From contig NZ_CP101655.1 of assembly GCF_028830055.1 (NCBI RefSeq), positions 4,169,019 through 4,233,018 on the forward strand: a stretch of 64,000 bases of DNA, given 5' to 3'. The notes beneath the pieces are model-generated. The model was not told the origin of the DNA, searched no databases, and saw nothing but the letters and a program-made list of their open reading frames with translations. How positions within the stretch are numbered: the first letter of the stretch is position 1; every line of letters begins with the position of its first letter. Made by a program: the position numbers and the translations under genes. Of this stretch, positions 35,900 through 45,253 are shown in pieces. This DNA is from Pseudomonas serboccidentalis (GTDB lineage: Bacteria > Pseudomonadota > Gammaproteobacteria > Pseudomonadales > Pseudomonadaceae).

Positions 35900-36379
35900 T
35901 CAGCCGAACATGGCGAACGCATCATTGCTGGTTGGCAGGCCGATGTACTGGCCGTCAGCCGTCTTGATAACATCCATAGTGGCGGAGCCGGCGAACCAGT
36001 CCTTCAGACGCACGCCGTCATCGGGAGTCTGACCTTCGAAAACACTGTACTGGTGTACGTAAAGGTCATTGCCGACGCGATCGAACAGCAGTTGCTGAGC
36101 GTTGATGTTGGTCAGGACCAACGTGTCACCTTGACTGGTGCCATCATCCTGAATGGTCACCAATCTCCCGCTGGTGACGGTGTAGGTGTCATCACCCTCA
36201 CCACCAAATGCCGAGCCGGCGTTCTGCAGATTCAGTTTGTCAGCGCCAGCGCCACCGTCGATCTTGTCCGCACCGGCACTGCCCTTGATCAGGTCGTTAC
36301 CGTCCAGACCATTGATCTGGTCATCGTCACTGGTACCGTTCAGCGTGTCCGCGCCATTTGTCCCGTTGATAACTGCGAT
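35900..36379 (-). CDS. Small RTX calcium-binding protein, apparently starting at ATC
   Basis: The frame encodes about 159 residues. RTX-like nonapeptide repeats fill residues 5 to about 65 (NGTNGADTLNGTSDDDQING, GGAGADKLNLQ, GGEGDDTYTV). A haemolysin-type C-terminal domain follows (FDRVGNDLYVHQ, RLKDWFAGSATMDVI), ending in DAFAMFG. Such proteins are usually exported by type I secretion and bind Ca2+. No ATG, GTG or TTG lies between the upstream stop and the repeats. An ATC at 36379 has AAGGA 7 nt before it and yields IAVINGT, so ATC is either the start codon or a mutated ATG. A FliA-type promoter precedes it. Confidence 0.68.
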   Translation of the reverse strand: MAVINGTNGADTLNGTSDDDQINGLDGNDLIKGSAGADKIDGGAGADKLNLQNAGSAFGGEGDDTYTVTSGRLVTIQDDGTSQGDTLVLTNINAQQLLFDRVGNDLYVHQYSVFEGQTPDDGVRLKDWFAGSATMDVIKTADGQYIGLPTSNDAFAMFG

Positions 36380-36471
36380 TACTTCTTCCTTGCCTTGTTA
36401 AGAACCAGTACCGGCTCGCCAGGCGCTCACACGTCATCGCCGCGACCGCTAAAACACTTACGAATGTGTTG

Positions 36472-36500
36472 ATATCGACAGGAACTGACGGTGTCTTGAG
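36472..36500 (-). promoter_or_regulatory. Possible sigma-28 (FliA) promoter of the RTX gene
   Basis: The minus strand shows CTCAAG (36495-36500), the same -35 as fliC, a 15-nt spacer and GTCGATAT. The spacer is 1 nt longer than in the fliC promoter. The leader to the ATC would be about 85 nt. Confidence 0.55.
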
Positions 36501-36547
36501 CCATCGGACAAAAACTGTATCGAAATTGATGCAAAGACGAATTTCAG

Positions 36548-36584
36548 AAAAAAAACAGGCGACTGCAAGGTCGCCTGTTTTTTT
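36548..36584 (-). terminator. Terminator of the flgF-L/glycosyltransferase operon
   Basis: An 8-bp stem (ACAGGCGA/TCGCCTGT) with an 8-nt loop is flanked by A and T runs. On the minus strand it lies 24 bp after the stop of the 1197-residue glycosyltransferase gene. Confidence 0.87.
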
Positions 36585-36607
36585 GGAAGGGGGATTGCGC
36601 GAATCGG

Positions 36608-39600
36608 TCAGTCCGCCAGCCAGCCATTTTCCCAATAACGCAGGTTATCGCCGCGCAGCACGTAATCGCGTAGCACCATCTCACGCAACTCGTCGCCCAT
36701 GCGGTAGCTGGCATCCGGATCGGCCAGGTGCATGCGGATCGCCTGCAGCCACTCATCAGTGGTGTTGGTCTTGACCCGCGTGCACGGCAGGTAGCCGCGA
36801 TAGGCCTCGGTGTCAGTGCAGATCACCGGGTAGCCACAGGCGCCGTACTCCAGCAGACGCAGGTTGCTCTTGCAGTCGTTGAAGATGTGGAACTCCAGCG
36901 GTGCGAGGGCCAGATCCAGATTGAGGCTGGCCAGTTTCGCCGGATACACGTCCAGCCCGATCACACCGTGGAACTCATGCATGTACGGACGCAAGTCGTC
37001 CGGGCACATGCCGAAAAACACCCAGTCGACTTCACTGGCCAACTCGCGCACGACATCGGCGATCACCGCCAGGTCGCCGTGGTGGCTGGTGCCACCGCCC
37101 CAACCGACCCGTGGTTTCTTCGACGTGCGCCGGCGGCTCCGCAGATGGCTCCAGAGGTCCTTGGCGAGCATGTTCGGGACGACACGAATGTCGTGGTGCA
37201 TGTCCGACAGAACATTGGCCAGCGGCTGGGTCGACACGACTACCCGATCACAGAGACCGATCGCCCGACGTACCATGCGCTCCATGTCCTGCTTGCTCGG
37301 CATGTTGCGGATGTGCGCGTTGCGATGAGGTACGTCAATGACATAGTCATCCAGCTCGAAAATCCGCCGGGCACTGAAGTATTTCTTCAGTGGCGGAATT
37401 TCATCGATGGCGTGCTCCGAGTAGCGTCCTTGCAGCACGATCACGTCGGGCGCCTGACGCTCGATTTCAACGATCGACGGCAACCCGTAGCAGATGCGTC
37501 CTTCGACCCGGTTGGCCGCCACCAGCTCAATCATCGGCTGGCTCATGCGGTAATGGCCGATCGCGGAAGCATTGATCGGCACCGCGAGTACATTGGGCAG
37601 ATGCGACTTGGAAAACGCACTCCAGCCGGTCAGCAGACCCGGTTCGAGGCTGAAATTTGTGGCGCCGACGCCCTGCAGCGCGAGGTTGACGTTGTACGCC
37701 GGATCGCGGGCTATCAGCGGCAACCAGCGCTGGTAAAACGCATCCTGCTCACGCTCGTGCTGTTGTTGCTCTTCGCTTGTTGCCACGGTGCTCGGGCGAG
37801 CGCCCACGGCCAGCCGGGCATGCGGATTCCACACCACCAGGTAGCCTTCGCGGCCGACACGCAGGCATAGATCCACGACGTTGTACGCGACCTTCAAGTC
37901 CTGTTCGTCGAGCCCCGCGACCTCCTCGAAAACCGACTTGCGCACCATCAGGCAGTCACCGCCGACGGCGCTCAGGTCCTGCACGGCCTGCAGCCGGAAC
38001 ATATAGCCTTCCGACTGCATGGGCTGACCATAGAACGGCAGCCCGGCCGGCCCCTGCAAGCCGAGAATCAGGCCGGCATGCAGAACGCCGCCGTCCGGGT
38101 CGAACAACTTGGCGCCAACGACCCCGACTTCCGGACGCTGCGCATGATTGAGCAATTCGTCGAGCCAGTCGGCTTGAGTGATCACCGCAAAGGCATTGAG
38201 CAGCAACACATACTCGCCGCGCGCCTGGCCAACGGCAAAGTTGTGAATGGCGGCGGGGTTGTTCTTTTGCGGGCAGCTCAACACGCGGATCCGGTCGCTG
38301 CCCAATTGCGCCATGCCGCCGAGCCATACCTGCGCCTCGGCGCTTTCGCTGCCGCTGTCGACCAGCAGGATTTCGTACTCGGTGTAAGCGGTCTTTTCCA
38401 GCAGCGTTTCGACGCAGCGTTGCAGGGCAGCCGTCTGATCCTGAGCGACGATGATCACCGACACCAACGGGCGTCGGGCATGCCGATAATCGACCCGATT
38501 GAGCAGCTCGTGGCCCTCTCGTCGGGTCTCGCAGGCGATGCCCAGGCGCTGCAGATGCGCATTGAGCACCCGCGGATTCTGCTCAAGGACACCCGGGTCG
38601 GTGAGCCACTGCGACAGATCGAACTTCGATTCCAGCAGCACCTCGGCAACATGGCCGATCACCTGAATGCCGTCGCTCTCGACCATGCGCCACAGCAGGT
38701 CGTGAGGCGCCAGTTGTGCGAAGTCCGAATCAAAGCCACCCAGCGCAAGAACTCGCTCGCGCTTGAACGCCAGAGCGCGGCCGACATAGGGATAGCTGCG
38801 CATCAGGTCAAGGTTGAAATCCGGCTTGAACGCAGGCTCTGCCGACTCGCCATCGCGCAGGCTGCCTTCGTCGCTGTACAGGCAGGTGAACGACCGCGAG
38901 TGCACGATGCGATCGGCCATGATCAGCAACGCCGTGGTCACCGGACGATCGCCGGGCTGCAGCATATAGAACCAGTCGGCACCTTCCAGCTGCGGCAACA
39001 AGGCGTTGACCTGTTCCAGCCCGTCATCCTGCAGCGGAAGACGGAACACCCGCCCATCCAATTCAGCTTCGGAGCAGGAGGCGGACAGCACCAGCACCAG
39101 TTCCGGCGGGTAATCCTGATTGGCGAGGGCCTCCAGCGTCCGCTCCACACCATCACGACTGCCTTTGCCGTCGATGATGATCGGCACGATCCGCGGTTGG
39201 TGCGACCAGCCGGCGATGGTTTCCGGCAGCAACTTGCGCTGTCCTTCGGTCAGCACCCGGCACTCCAGCCATTGCGCGTAGAGCTCGCCGAAACTCAGGC
39301 TGTCGACCCCGACGCCACACTCCTGACGGCTCTGCCGGGTGCCAAGGGTACGGCTCAACGGCAGTTCTTCCCACACCCTCGGCGACTCGTCAGCCTTGGT
39401 CAACGGGATGTAGCGAACCCAGCCTGGCGCAGGCGCCGATTCACCGCTGCGGACTTTGAGCATTTGCGAAAGCCACTCGCGCTCGACTTCCATCGCGTCC
39501 TTCATCGGTTGCTGCGCGCTCAGTCGCTCCGGGTACAGACGCTCGGCACTCAGCACATTGTTGGACACCGCCAGATTGCCGCGGCGCAGCAGGCAGATGT

Positions 39601-40201
39601 ACAAGGCGAAATCCAGGCTGGCGACGAAGCAGCAACCCTCCTCGGTCAATGCTGGCAACAGTTCGGCGACGTCCGCGCGCCGAAACAGCGCATTGCTGAA
39701 TCCGCCGAGAACGTTGACCGGGAACTTTTCAAATATCGCCAGCAGATCGTCACCCTTGAACAGGCCACTGACCGGTGACAGCGAGGTGTTTTCCAGCCGC
39801 GCAGGCAGGATGATGTCGTTCGCATCCCAGAGCAGTCGCTGAGCCAGCACCAGGCTGACCTCATCACGGCGCATCTCGTGCGCCTGCTGCTCGATACAGG
39901 CGGAATAGAGCAGATCATCGTCACACAGAAACTTGATGAACTCGCCCTGCGCCTGATCCAGGCAGGCTTTCAGGTTACCGACCAGGCCCAAGGTACGCGG
40001 ATTGCGCACATAACGAACCGCAACGCCCGTGTCCTCGACGACCTTGGAGACGATGTTTTCGATCTCGCCGCCACGGCTGTCATCACAAACGATGATTTCG
40101 AGATGGCCATAGCCTTGGCCGACGGCACTGCGCAGTGCTCGCTCGAAAAAACGTGGATTGAAGGCGGGAATGACAAGGCTGACGAGAGGGAGTGAATTCA
40201 C
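36608..40201 (-). CDS. Giant three-module glycosyltransferase downstream of flgL (FgtA/Fgt-like)
   Basis: This 1197-residue protein holds three glycosyltransferase regions. A GT2 module starts at the N-terminus (LPLVSLVIPAFNPRFFERAL, FLCDDDLL). A second GT2 module starts at RRPLVSVIIVAQD and carries LLNHAQRPEVGVVGAKL. A C-terminal GT4-like part contains RIFELDDYVIDVPH, VGWGGGTSHHGDL and LRLLEYGACGYPVICTD. It occupies the flgL-fliC interval where Pseudomonas flagellin glycosyltransferase genes (fgtA, fgt1/fgt2) lie. GTG 40201 (VNSLPLVSL) is chosen over ATG 40264; neither has a strong ribosome site. It probably adds several sugars to flagellin. Confidence 0.88.
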   Translation of the reverse strand: MNSLPLVSLVIPAFNPRFFERALRSAVGQGYGHLEIIVCDDSRGGEIENIVSKVVEDTGVAVRYVRNPRTLGLVGNLKACLDQAQGEFIKFLCDDDLLYSACIEQQAHEMRRDEVSLVLAQRLLWDANDIILPARLENTSLSPVSGLFKGDDLLAIFEKFPVNVLGGFSNALFRRADVAELLPALTEEGCCFVASLDFALYICLLRRGNLAVSNNVLSAERLYPERLSAQQPMKDAMEVEREWLSQMLKVRSGESAPAPGWVRYIPLTKADESPRVWEELPLSRTLGTRQSRQECGVGVDSLSFGELYAQWLECRVLTEGQRKLLPETIAGWSHQPRIVPIIIDGKGSRDGVERTLEALANQDYPPELVLVLSASCSEAELDGRVFRLPLQDDGLEQVNALLPQLEGADWFYMLQPGDRPVTTALLIMADRIVHSRSFTCLYSDEGSLRDGESAEPAFKPDFNLDLMRSYPYVGRALAFKRERVLALGGFDSDFAQLAPHDLLWRMVESDGIQVIGHVAEVLLESKFDLSQWLTDPGVLEQNPRVLNAHLQRLGIACETRREGHELLNRVDYRHARRPLVSVIIVAQDQTAALQRCVETLLEKTAYTEYEILLVDSGSESAEAQVWLGGMAQLGSDRIRVLSCPQKNNPAAIHNFAVGQARGEYVLLLNAFAVITQADWLDELLNHAQRPEVGVVGAKLFDPDGGVLHAGLILGLQGPAGLPFYGQPMQSEGYMFRLQAVQDLSAVGGDCLMVRKSVFEEVAGLDEQDLKVAYNVVDLCLRVGREGYLVVWNPHARLAVGARPSTVATSEEQQQHEREQDAFYQRWLPLIARDPAYNVNLALQGVGATNFSLEPGLLTGWSAFSKSHLPNVLAVPINASAIGHYRMSQPMIELVAANRVEGRICYGLPSIVEIERQAPDVIVLQGRYSEHAIDEIPPLKKYFSARRIFELDDYVIDVPHRNAHIRNMPSKQDMERMVRRAIGLCDRVVVSTQPLANVLSDMHHDIRVVPNMLAKDLWSHLRSRRRTSKKPRVGWGGGTSHHGDLAVIADVVRELASEVDWVFFGMCPDDLRPYMHEFHGVIGLDVYPAKLASLNLDLALAPLEFHIFNDCKSNLRLLEYGACGYPVICTDTEAYRGYLPCTRVKTNTTDEWLQAIRMHLADPDASYRMGDELREMVLRDYVLRGDNLRYWENGWLAD

Positions 40202-40284
40202 GGCGGGCTCACAGGCGGTACGAGCCCGCTCGGTAAAGCGAGCCCTGGAAACCGCGAAAAACATTAACTGAGGGACTGGACAAA

Positions 40285-40302
40285 CGGGCGCTTGCGCGCC
40301 CG
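40285..40302 (-). other. Hairpin between flgL and the giant glycosyltransferase gene
   Basis: A 7-bp GC-only stem (CGGGCGC/GCGCCCG) with loop TTGC lies 8 bp after the flgL stop. It lacks a clear T run, so it may lower rather than end read-through. Confidence 0.45.
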
Positions 40303-40309
40303 CTTACCG

Positions 40310-41878
40310 TCAGATCTTGTTGAACAGACCCAACTGACTGATCTTGCTGAAAGCCAGCTGCGAGGCCTGCAGCATGGTCTGTTGCAGGGTCAGGCGAGTC
40401 ATGACTTCGGCCGGATCCGAATCTCGGATCGAGCCCTGGGTCGTGGTGTTCGCCGTACTCAGGCTCTGGTTAGTGACGTTCTGCATGTCCAGCGACTGAC
40501 CACGGGCACCAATGGCGGTGACAGAGGCACCGATCTGGTTGGTGGCGGCGTCGATGTTGCCGAGACCTGCCTCCATCACGCCCTGAAACTTCTGTTTGGC
40601 AACCGGATCACCGTCGATCGGCGTATTCATGGCCGTAATCATCTGGCCCAGGGTGTCGAGCACGTTCTGGGTCTGGTGATTGTTCGGCTGAATCGAGAAC
40701 TGATCGCCAGCAGCCGGAGTGTTGCCCAGCGCGAAGGTCACGCCGGCAGCGGTGGCGTTGCCGCCAGCGACGGTGCCCGACGACACCGGCTTGCTGTCTG
40801 CAGTGACGGGTGCTGCGTACAGATCGAAAGCCGTGGCGCTGGTGAACTTGAGCACCGCACCGCCCTGCGGGAATGCCGCCGTATAGGCCGCCTGGTTGGT
40901 GATGCTGGAACCGGTGATCACGGCAGTCGACGGGTTACCCGGGCTGCGCGCGGTGGTGAACGAGTCAGGCGTGGTCGACAACTGGAAGCTGTGCCCGGCA
41001 ATGACCGCGTCCGGGTTGGTGTCACCGGCCTTCAGGTTGATGTTCAGCTTCAGGTCGACACCACGGAAACTGACCGACTGGTTGGTCCCGGTGGTGTTGA
41101 CGATCGCGCCGTTCTGGCTGGCTTCTGAAGTCACGTCGTTGCCCAGCGCATCAGTGATTTTCAACTGAGTGCTGCTGACGAAACTGACGGTGTACGGCTG
41201 ACCACCGGAGAATCGGGAATTGTAGGTGGCGGCCGTGCCAACCGTACCGTTGGACAGCACCACTCGGCCGTCATCCACCGCTGGCGCAGTCATCTGAGTG
41301 GAGGTCCGACCGGTGTTGATGGTCTGCTGGAAGGCATCCCAACCGGTGGTGTTGGTACCGACCGTCATGCCATCGCCAATGCCCAGGTTGATGGTGGTCT
41401 GGTCACCGTTGTAAGTGTAGGTACCGTCGGCGTTCTGCGAATACGGTGCGGTATCGGTTTTCGAACCGGAGAACAGATAGTTGCCGTCGGCATCCTTGGA
41501 GTTCATCAGACCCAGCACTTGTTGCTGGATCTGCCCCAGTTCTGCCGCGTAAGCCTGGCGATCCTTGTCGGTCGCCGTACCGTTGTTGGCAGCCAGGGAC
41601 AGATCCTTGGCGCGTGCCAGCGCCGTCGTGATGGCATCCAGTGTGGATTCCTGGACGTTCAACGCGCTCTTGGTGCTGTTGATGTTGGTGTTGTACTGAT
41701 CCAGCATCGCCGCCTGCTGACCCAGCTTGAGCAGGCGACCGGCGCCAATCGGATCGTCGGCAGCCGTGTTGATGCGTTGCAGGCTGCTCGCTTCGTTGGC
41801 GGTCGCGACCGTCTTGCTGTAGTTGCGCTGATATTGAGCAGCTTGTGTCGCGTAATACTGGGCGGTGGAAATGCGCAT
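40310..41878 (-). CDS. flgL: Hook-filament junction protein FlgL (HAP3)
   Basis: This 522-residue protein forms the junction layer next to the filament. It shows the flagellin-like N-terminal helix (MRISTAQYYATQAAQYQ) and C-terminal helix (SDPAEVMTRLTLQQTMLQASQLAFSKISQLGLFNKI). The central part is long and Thr/Gly/Asn-rich. It lies 13 bp after flgK. Confidence 0.95.
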   Translation of the reverse strand: MRISTAQYYATQAAQYQRNYSKTVATANEASSLQRINTAADDPIGAGRLLKLGQQAAMLDQYNTNINSTKSALNVQESTLDAITTALARAKDLSLAANNGTATDKDRQAYAAELGQIQQQVLGLMNSKDADGNYLFSGSKTDTAPYSQNADGTYTYNGDQTTINLGIGDGMTVGTNTTGWDAFQQTINTGRTSTQMTAPAVDDGRVVLSNGTVGTAATYNSRFSGGQPYTVSFVSSTQLKITDALGNDVTSEASQNGAIVNTTGTNQSVSFRGVDLKLNINLKAGDTNPDAVIAGHSFQLSTTPDSFTTARSPGNPSTAVITGSSITNQAAYTAAFPQGGAVLKFTSATAFDLYAAPVTADSKPVSSGTVAGGNATAAGVTFALGNTPAAGDQFSIQPNNHQTQNVLDTLGQMITAMNTPIDGDPVAKQKFQGVMEAGLGNIDAATNQIGASVTAIGARGQSLDMQNVTNQSLSTANTTTQGSIRDSDPAEVMTRLTLQQTMLQASQLAFSKISQLGLFNKI

Positions 41879-41891
41879 GAATTACGACTCC

Positions 41892-43937
41892 TTAAAGACT
41901 GTTGATCAGCGTGGCGAAGGTTTCCTGCGCAGCCTTGATGATCTGCGAAGACGCTGTGTAGTACTGCTGATACTTGACCAGGTTGCCGGTCTCTTCATCG
42001 AGGTTGACCTGGGACAACGAATCGCGCGCGCCCTTGGCCTGATCCAGGATCACCGAGGTGGCGTTGTTGTCGGATTTGCTCTGCGCCGCCTTGGTGCCAA
42101 CGTTGGTCACCAGCTTGTTGTAGGCGTCGGTCAGGCTGATGCCCTTGCTGCCGGTGCCGGTGTCCACGGTCTGCTTGGTCTGCAGGCCAACCAGTGCCTG
42201 TGCGTTGCGGTTGTCCGAAGACGCCGCGCCGGTCAGGTTGATCGTGAAGGTTTCGCCAGACTTTGGCGTCGCACCCACAGTGGTCTGCACGGTGAAGGTC
42301 TTCTGTACGTTCGGCGTGACGCTGGTATCCATCACCGGAGCGCCGGTGGAGTCGACCATGCCGACCTTGAGGTTCAAGGTGTTGGCCTGCCCCGGCACGA
42401 TGGTGCCCGAGCCGATGGTGTTGCCCTTGGCGTCGACCATGTTGTACGACTGACTGCCGCTGGCGACCGCCCCGAACACCAGTTTGACCGGCGTCGAATA
42501 TTTGAGCGCATTCTGCAGCTCGGCCTGAGACGCCGGGTTGTAGATGTTGATCGAGTCGGTCAGCGTCGGCTGCGTGTAGGTGCCGGAATTGTTGGCACTG
42601 GCGACGCCCGTCAACGGTGCTGCCGCCGCGACTTTCTTCGGGTCGGTCAGTACGGTCTGAATGGCGGTTGCCGCGTTACGGGTCGGGGTCACCTTGAAGG
42701 TGTCGCCAGCGCTCAGTGCGCCGCCGTTGAGGGCCAGGGTGAAGCCGTCGATCACCGGCGGTGGCGTGGTCGTGGTGCTGAACGACCCCATATCGGTGCC
42801 ATCGGAACGCTTGACCGAATAGTTGGTGGCGCTGGTGAAAGTGACCTGATAATCGCTGGTGGTCAGCTTGCCGGTGTCCTTGATGGTGACATCGAGGTTG
42901 CCCGAGCCTGCACTGTTGCCCGCCTGCGCGATGCTGCGCTGGCTGATCAGCGCTGCACTGTTGATGTTGTTGAAGATCGCCGCGCCGAAGTCACCGTTCT
43001 TGTCGATGCCCTGGGCTTGCTGGCTGTTGACCTGATCGGCCACCACCAGCGCAACACGCCCCAGCTCATTGAGCGCAGGATCGAGCACTTCTTTGCGATA
43101 GGTCAGCAGGCCACCGATTTCGCCACCGCTCATGGCCGACGTGATGTCGATGACGCTTGAGCCGCGGTCCATCTGAATGGCCACGCGCGACGGGTCGTCT
43201 TTGCTCGGGACGGTGCTCAGGGTGTTGGTGGTGTTGCCGATCACCAGCGGCTGGCCGGTGCCGATATACACGTCAAAACTGGTACCACGCTCGACGACTT
43301 GCGCACCGGTCAGCTCGGAAAGCTGACGCACGGCTTCGTTACGGCTGTCGAGCAGATCGTTCGGCTGGCCACCGCTGGTGGAAATCTCGCCGATCTTCTG
43401 ATTGAGATTGGCAATCGAAGTGGCCAGCTTGTTGACCTGGGACGTCATGTCGCCCAGGTTGCCGTTGATCGTGGTGTTCTGATCGTTCAGCTGTTTGGCC
43501 AGGGCATTGAAACGGCTGGTCAGTGCCTGCGCACCGGTCAGCACCGACTGACGGGACGTGTCGTCGGTCGCCGACGTTGCCACACCTTGCATTGAGGTGA
43601 AGAACTTCTGCAGCACGCCGGTCAGACCGGTATTGGTATCGGACAGCGAGGCGTCCAGCGCAGTCGCCTGGCCACCGTATGCAGCCGCTTCGCTGTTGAG
43701 CGAGGTGGCGGTGTGCAGTTGGTTTTCGAGGTAGGAGTTGTAGACCCGGCGCACGTCGGCCAGGGTGGTACCAGTACCGATGAAAACATTGCCGAACTGC
43801 TGCGAGGCCTTGGTGCCCTGCACGGTTTGCTGGCGTGAATAACCGGCGGTGTCGACGTTGGCAATGTTGTTACCTGTCGTCGCCAGAGAGGAAGAACTCG
43901 CGGCCAACCCCGACATACCGATATTGAGCAAACTCAT
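41892..43937 (-). CDS. flgK: Hook-filament junction protein FlgK (HAP1)
   Basis: This 681-residue protein forms the first junction ring on the hook. The N-terminal rod/hook motif (MSLLNIGMSGLAASSSSLATTGNNIANVDTAGYSR region) and the C-terminal coiled helix (QVNLDEETGNLVKYQQYYTAS) are conserved. The centre is Thr/Ser/Gly-rich. It lies 21 bp after flgJ. Confidence 0.96.
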   Translation of the reverse strand: MSLLNIGMSGLAASSSSLATTGNNIANVDTAGYSRQQTVQGTKASQQFGNVFIGTGTTLADVRRVYNSYLENQLHTATSLNSEAAAYGGQATALDASLSDTNTGLTGVLQKFFTSMQGVATSATDDTSRQSVLTGAQALTSRFNALAKQLNDQNTTINGNLGDMTSQVNKLATSIANLNQKIGEISTSGGQPNDLLDSRNEAVRQLSELTGAQVVERGTSFDVYIGTGQPLVIGNTTNTLSTVPSKDDPSRVAIQMDRGSSVIDITSAMSGGEIGGLLTYRKEVLDPALNELGRVALVVADQVNSQQAQGIDKNGDFGAAIFNNINSAALISQRSIAQAGNSAGSGNLDVTIKDTGKLTTSDYQVTFTSATNYSVKRSDGTDMGSFSTTTTPPPVIDGFTLALNGGALSAGDTFKVTPTRNAATAIQTVLTDPKKVAAAAPLTGVASANNSGTYTQPTLTDSINIYNPASQAELQNALKYSTPVKLVFGAVASGSQSYNMVDAKGNTIGSGTIVPGQANTLNLKVGMVDSTGAPVMDTSVTPNVQKTFTVQTTVGATPKSGETFTINLTGAASSDNRNAQALVGLQTKQTVDTGTGSKGISLTDAYNKLVTNVGTKAAQSKSDNNATSVILDQAKGARDSLSQVNLDEETGNLVKYQQYYTASSQIIKAAQETFATLINSL

Positions 43938-43958
43938 GATTCAAACCTTACCGTGTGT

Positions 43959-45242
43959 TTATAGAGGCGTCGTTGTAACGCCGGCCGCAGCGTAGTTTTC
44001 GAAACTGTTCATCTGCTTGGCAATCTGCGAAATCTTGGTCGCGTAGTTCGGGTCGGTTGCGTAACCGGCCTTCTGCAACTCGCGTACAAACTGTTCTGGG
44101 TTATCGGCCGACTTCACAACATCTTGATAGCGATTGTTGGTCTGCAGCAAAGTCACCAGATCGTGGAAACTGTCTTTATACGAGGCATAGGAACGGAACT
44201 GCGCCGTCTCCTTGACCATCTGCCCGTTGCGGAATTCGCTGGTGATCGCCCGAGCCGAATCGCCGGTCCAGTTGCTGCTGGCCTTGATGCCGAACAGGTT
44301 GTGGCTGCTGCTGCCATCCTGGGCGCGCATGACCGATTTGCCCCAGCCGGTTTCCAGCGCGGCTTGCGCCACCAGATAACGCGGATCGACGCCAATGCGC
44401 GCGGCGGCCTCTTTGGCCATCGGCAGCATGGTGTTGACGAATTCGTCGGCGGAGCTGAAGGCGCGCTTGGCCGGTGCCAGCGGAATCTGCGCCATCGCCC
44501 GGCCGTAGATCTGCATCTGCCCGCCGGACGCTTTCGCGTCTTCGGCACGACTCAGCCAGTCGCCGTTGTACAGCGGGCCAGCGCCAGTGGCAGCAGTGGT
44601 CGCAGCACGTTGTGGCAAGGCATTGGCAGCGGTCGGCGTGGCCGACGGCACCAGACCGGCGAGCAGACGATCAGCCAGTTTCGGCGGCAGCGCCAGACGA
44701 CGCTTGTTGATCATCTCCATGTCGTTGGTGTGCGCCAGCTGTGTGTTCGGCGCATGCAGCGAACGCGAGGCCCACAATGGACGCTCGCCATTGAGCCGCG
44801 ACAGCGGTCCGGTGCCCGTGGTGCCGGCAGCGATCGGCGTCTGCACCGCAGCGGCTTTCGCCGCCTCTTGCTTGGCGGCGGATGCGGCCGCAGCCTCACC
44901 CGGGGCCATTGGCTTGTTCTTCGACATCTGCTTCATCAGCACGTCGGCCAGGCCAATACCCCCGCCCTCGCGGGACAGCGACACCGCCAGTTGCTGGTCG
45001 TACATTTCCTGATACTGCTTGGCCGCCGGGGTGTTCATCGGGTTGTCTTTACCCAATGCCTCGGTGGCCGAGCGCATCGACTTGAGCATTTCGCCCAGGA
45101 ACAGCGATTCGAATTCCTGCGCCACCTTGCGCATGTTCGCATCGCTATTCTTGTCACCGACCTTGAGCTGGTTCAGACGATTGAGGTCGGAGTACGAACC
45201 CGAATCGCCCGTGCCCACCAGACTGCCTTTGCGCATATCCAT
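43959..45242 (-). CDS. flgJ: Flagellar rod-cap and peptidoglycan hydrolase FlgJ
   Basis: This 427-residue bifunctional protein has an N-terminal rod-scaffold domain (MRKVAQEFESLFLGEMLKSMRSATE). An Ala/Pro-rich linker of about 100 residues follows. The C-terminal glucosaminidase-type domain (QAALETGWGKSVMRAQDGSSSHNLFGIKASSNW) cuts peptidoglycan so the rod can pass. It lies 11 bp before flgI in the order of transcription flgI-flgJ. Confidence 0.95.
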   Translation of the reverse strand: MDMRKGSLVGTGDSGSYSDLNRLNQLKVGDKNSDANMRKVAQEFESLFLGEMLKSMRSATEALGKDNPMNTPAAKQYQEMYDQQLAVSLSREGGGIGLADVLMKQMSKNKPMAPGEAAAASAAKQEAAKAAAVQTPIAAGTTGTGPLSRLNGERPLWASRSLHAPNTQLAHTNDMEMINKRRLALPPKLADRLLAGLVPSATPTAANALPQRAATTAATGAGPLYNGDWLSRAEDAKASGGQMQIYGRAMAQIPLAPAKRAFSSADEFVNTMLPMAKEAAARIGVDPRYLVAQAALETGWGKSVMRAQDGSSSHNLFGIKASSNWTGDSARAITSEFRNGQMVKETAQFRSYASYKDSFHDLVTLLQTNNRYQDVVKSADNPEQFVRELQKAGYATDPNYATKISQIAKQMNSFENYAAAGVTTTPL

Positions 45243-45253
45243 GGTCGCCGTCC

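Noticed and set aside
36472-36607. Possible additional small gene between the RTX gene and the giant glycosyltransferase
   Set aside because: The frames here overlap the terminator and FliA-type promoter and have no ribosome site.
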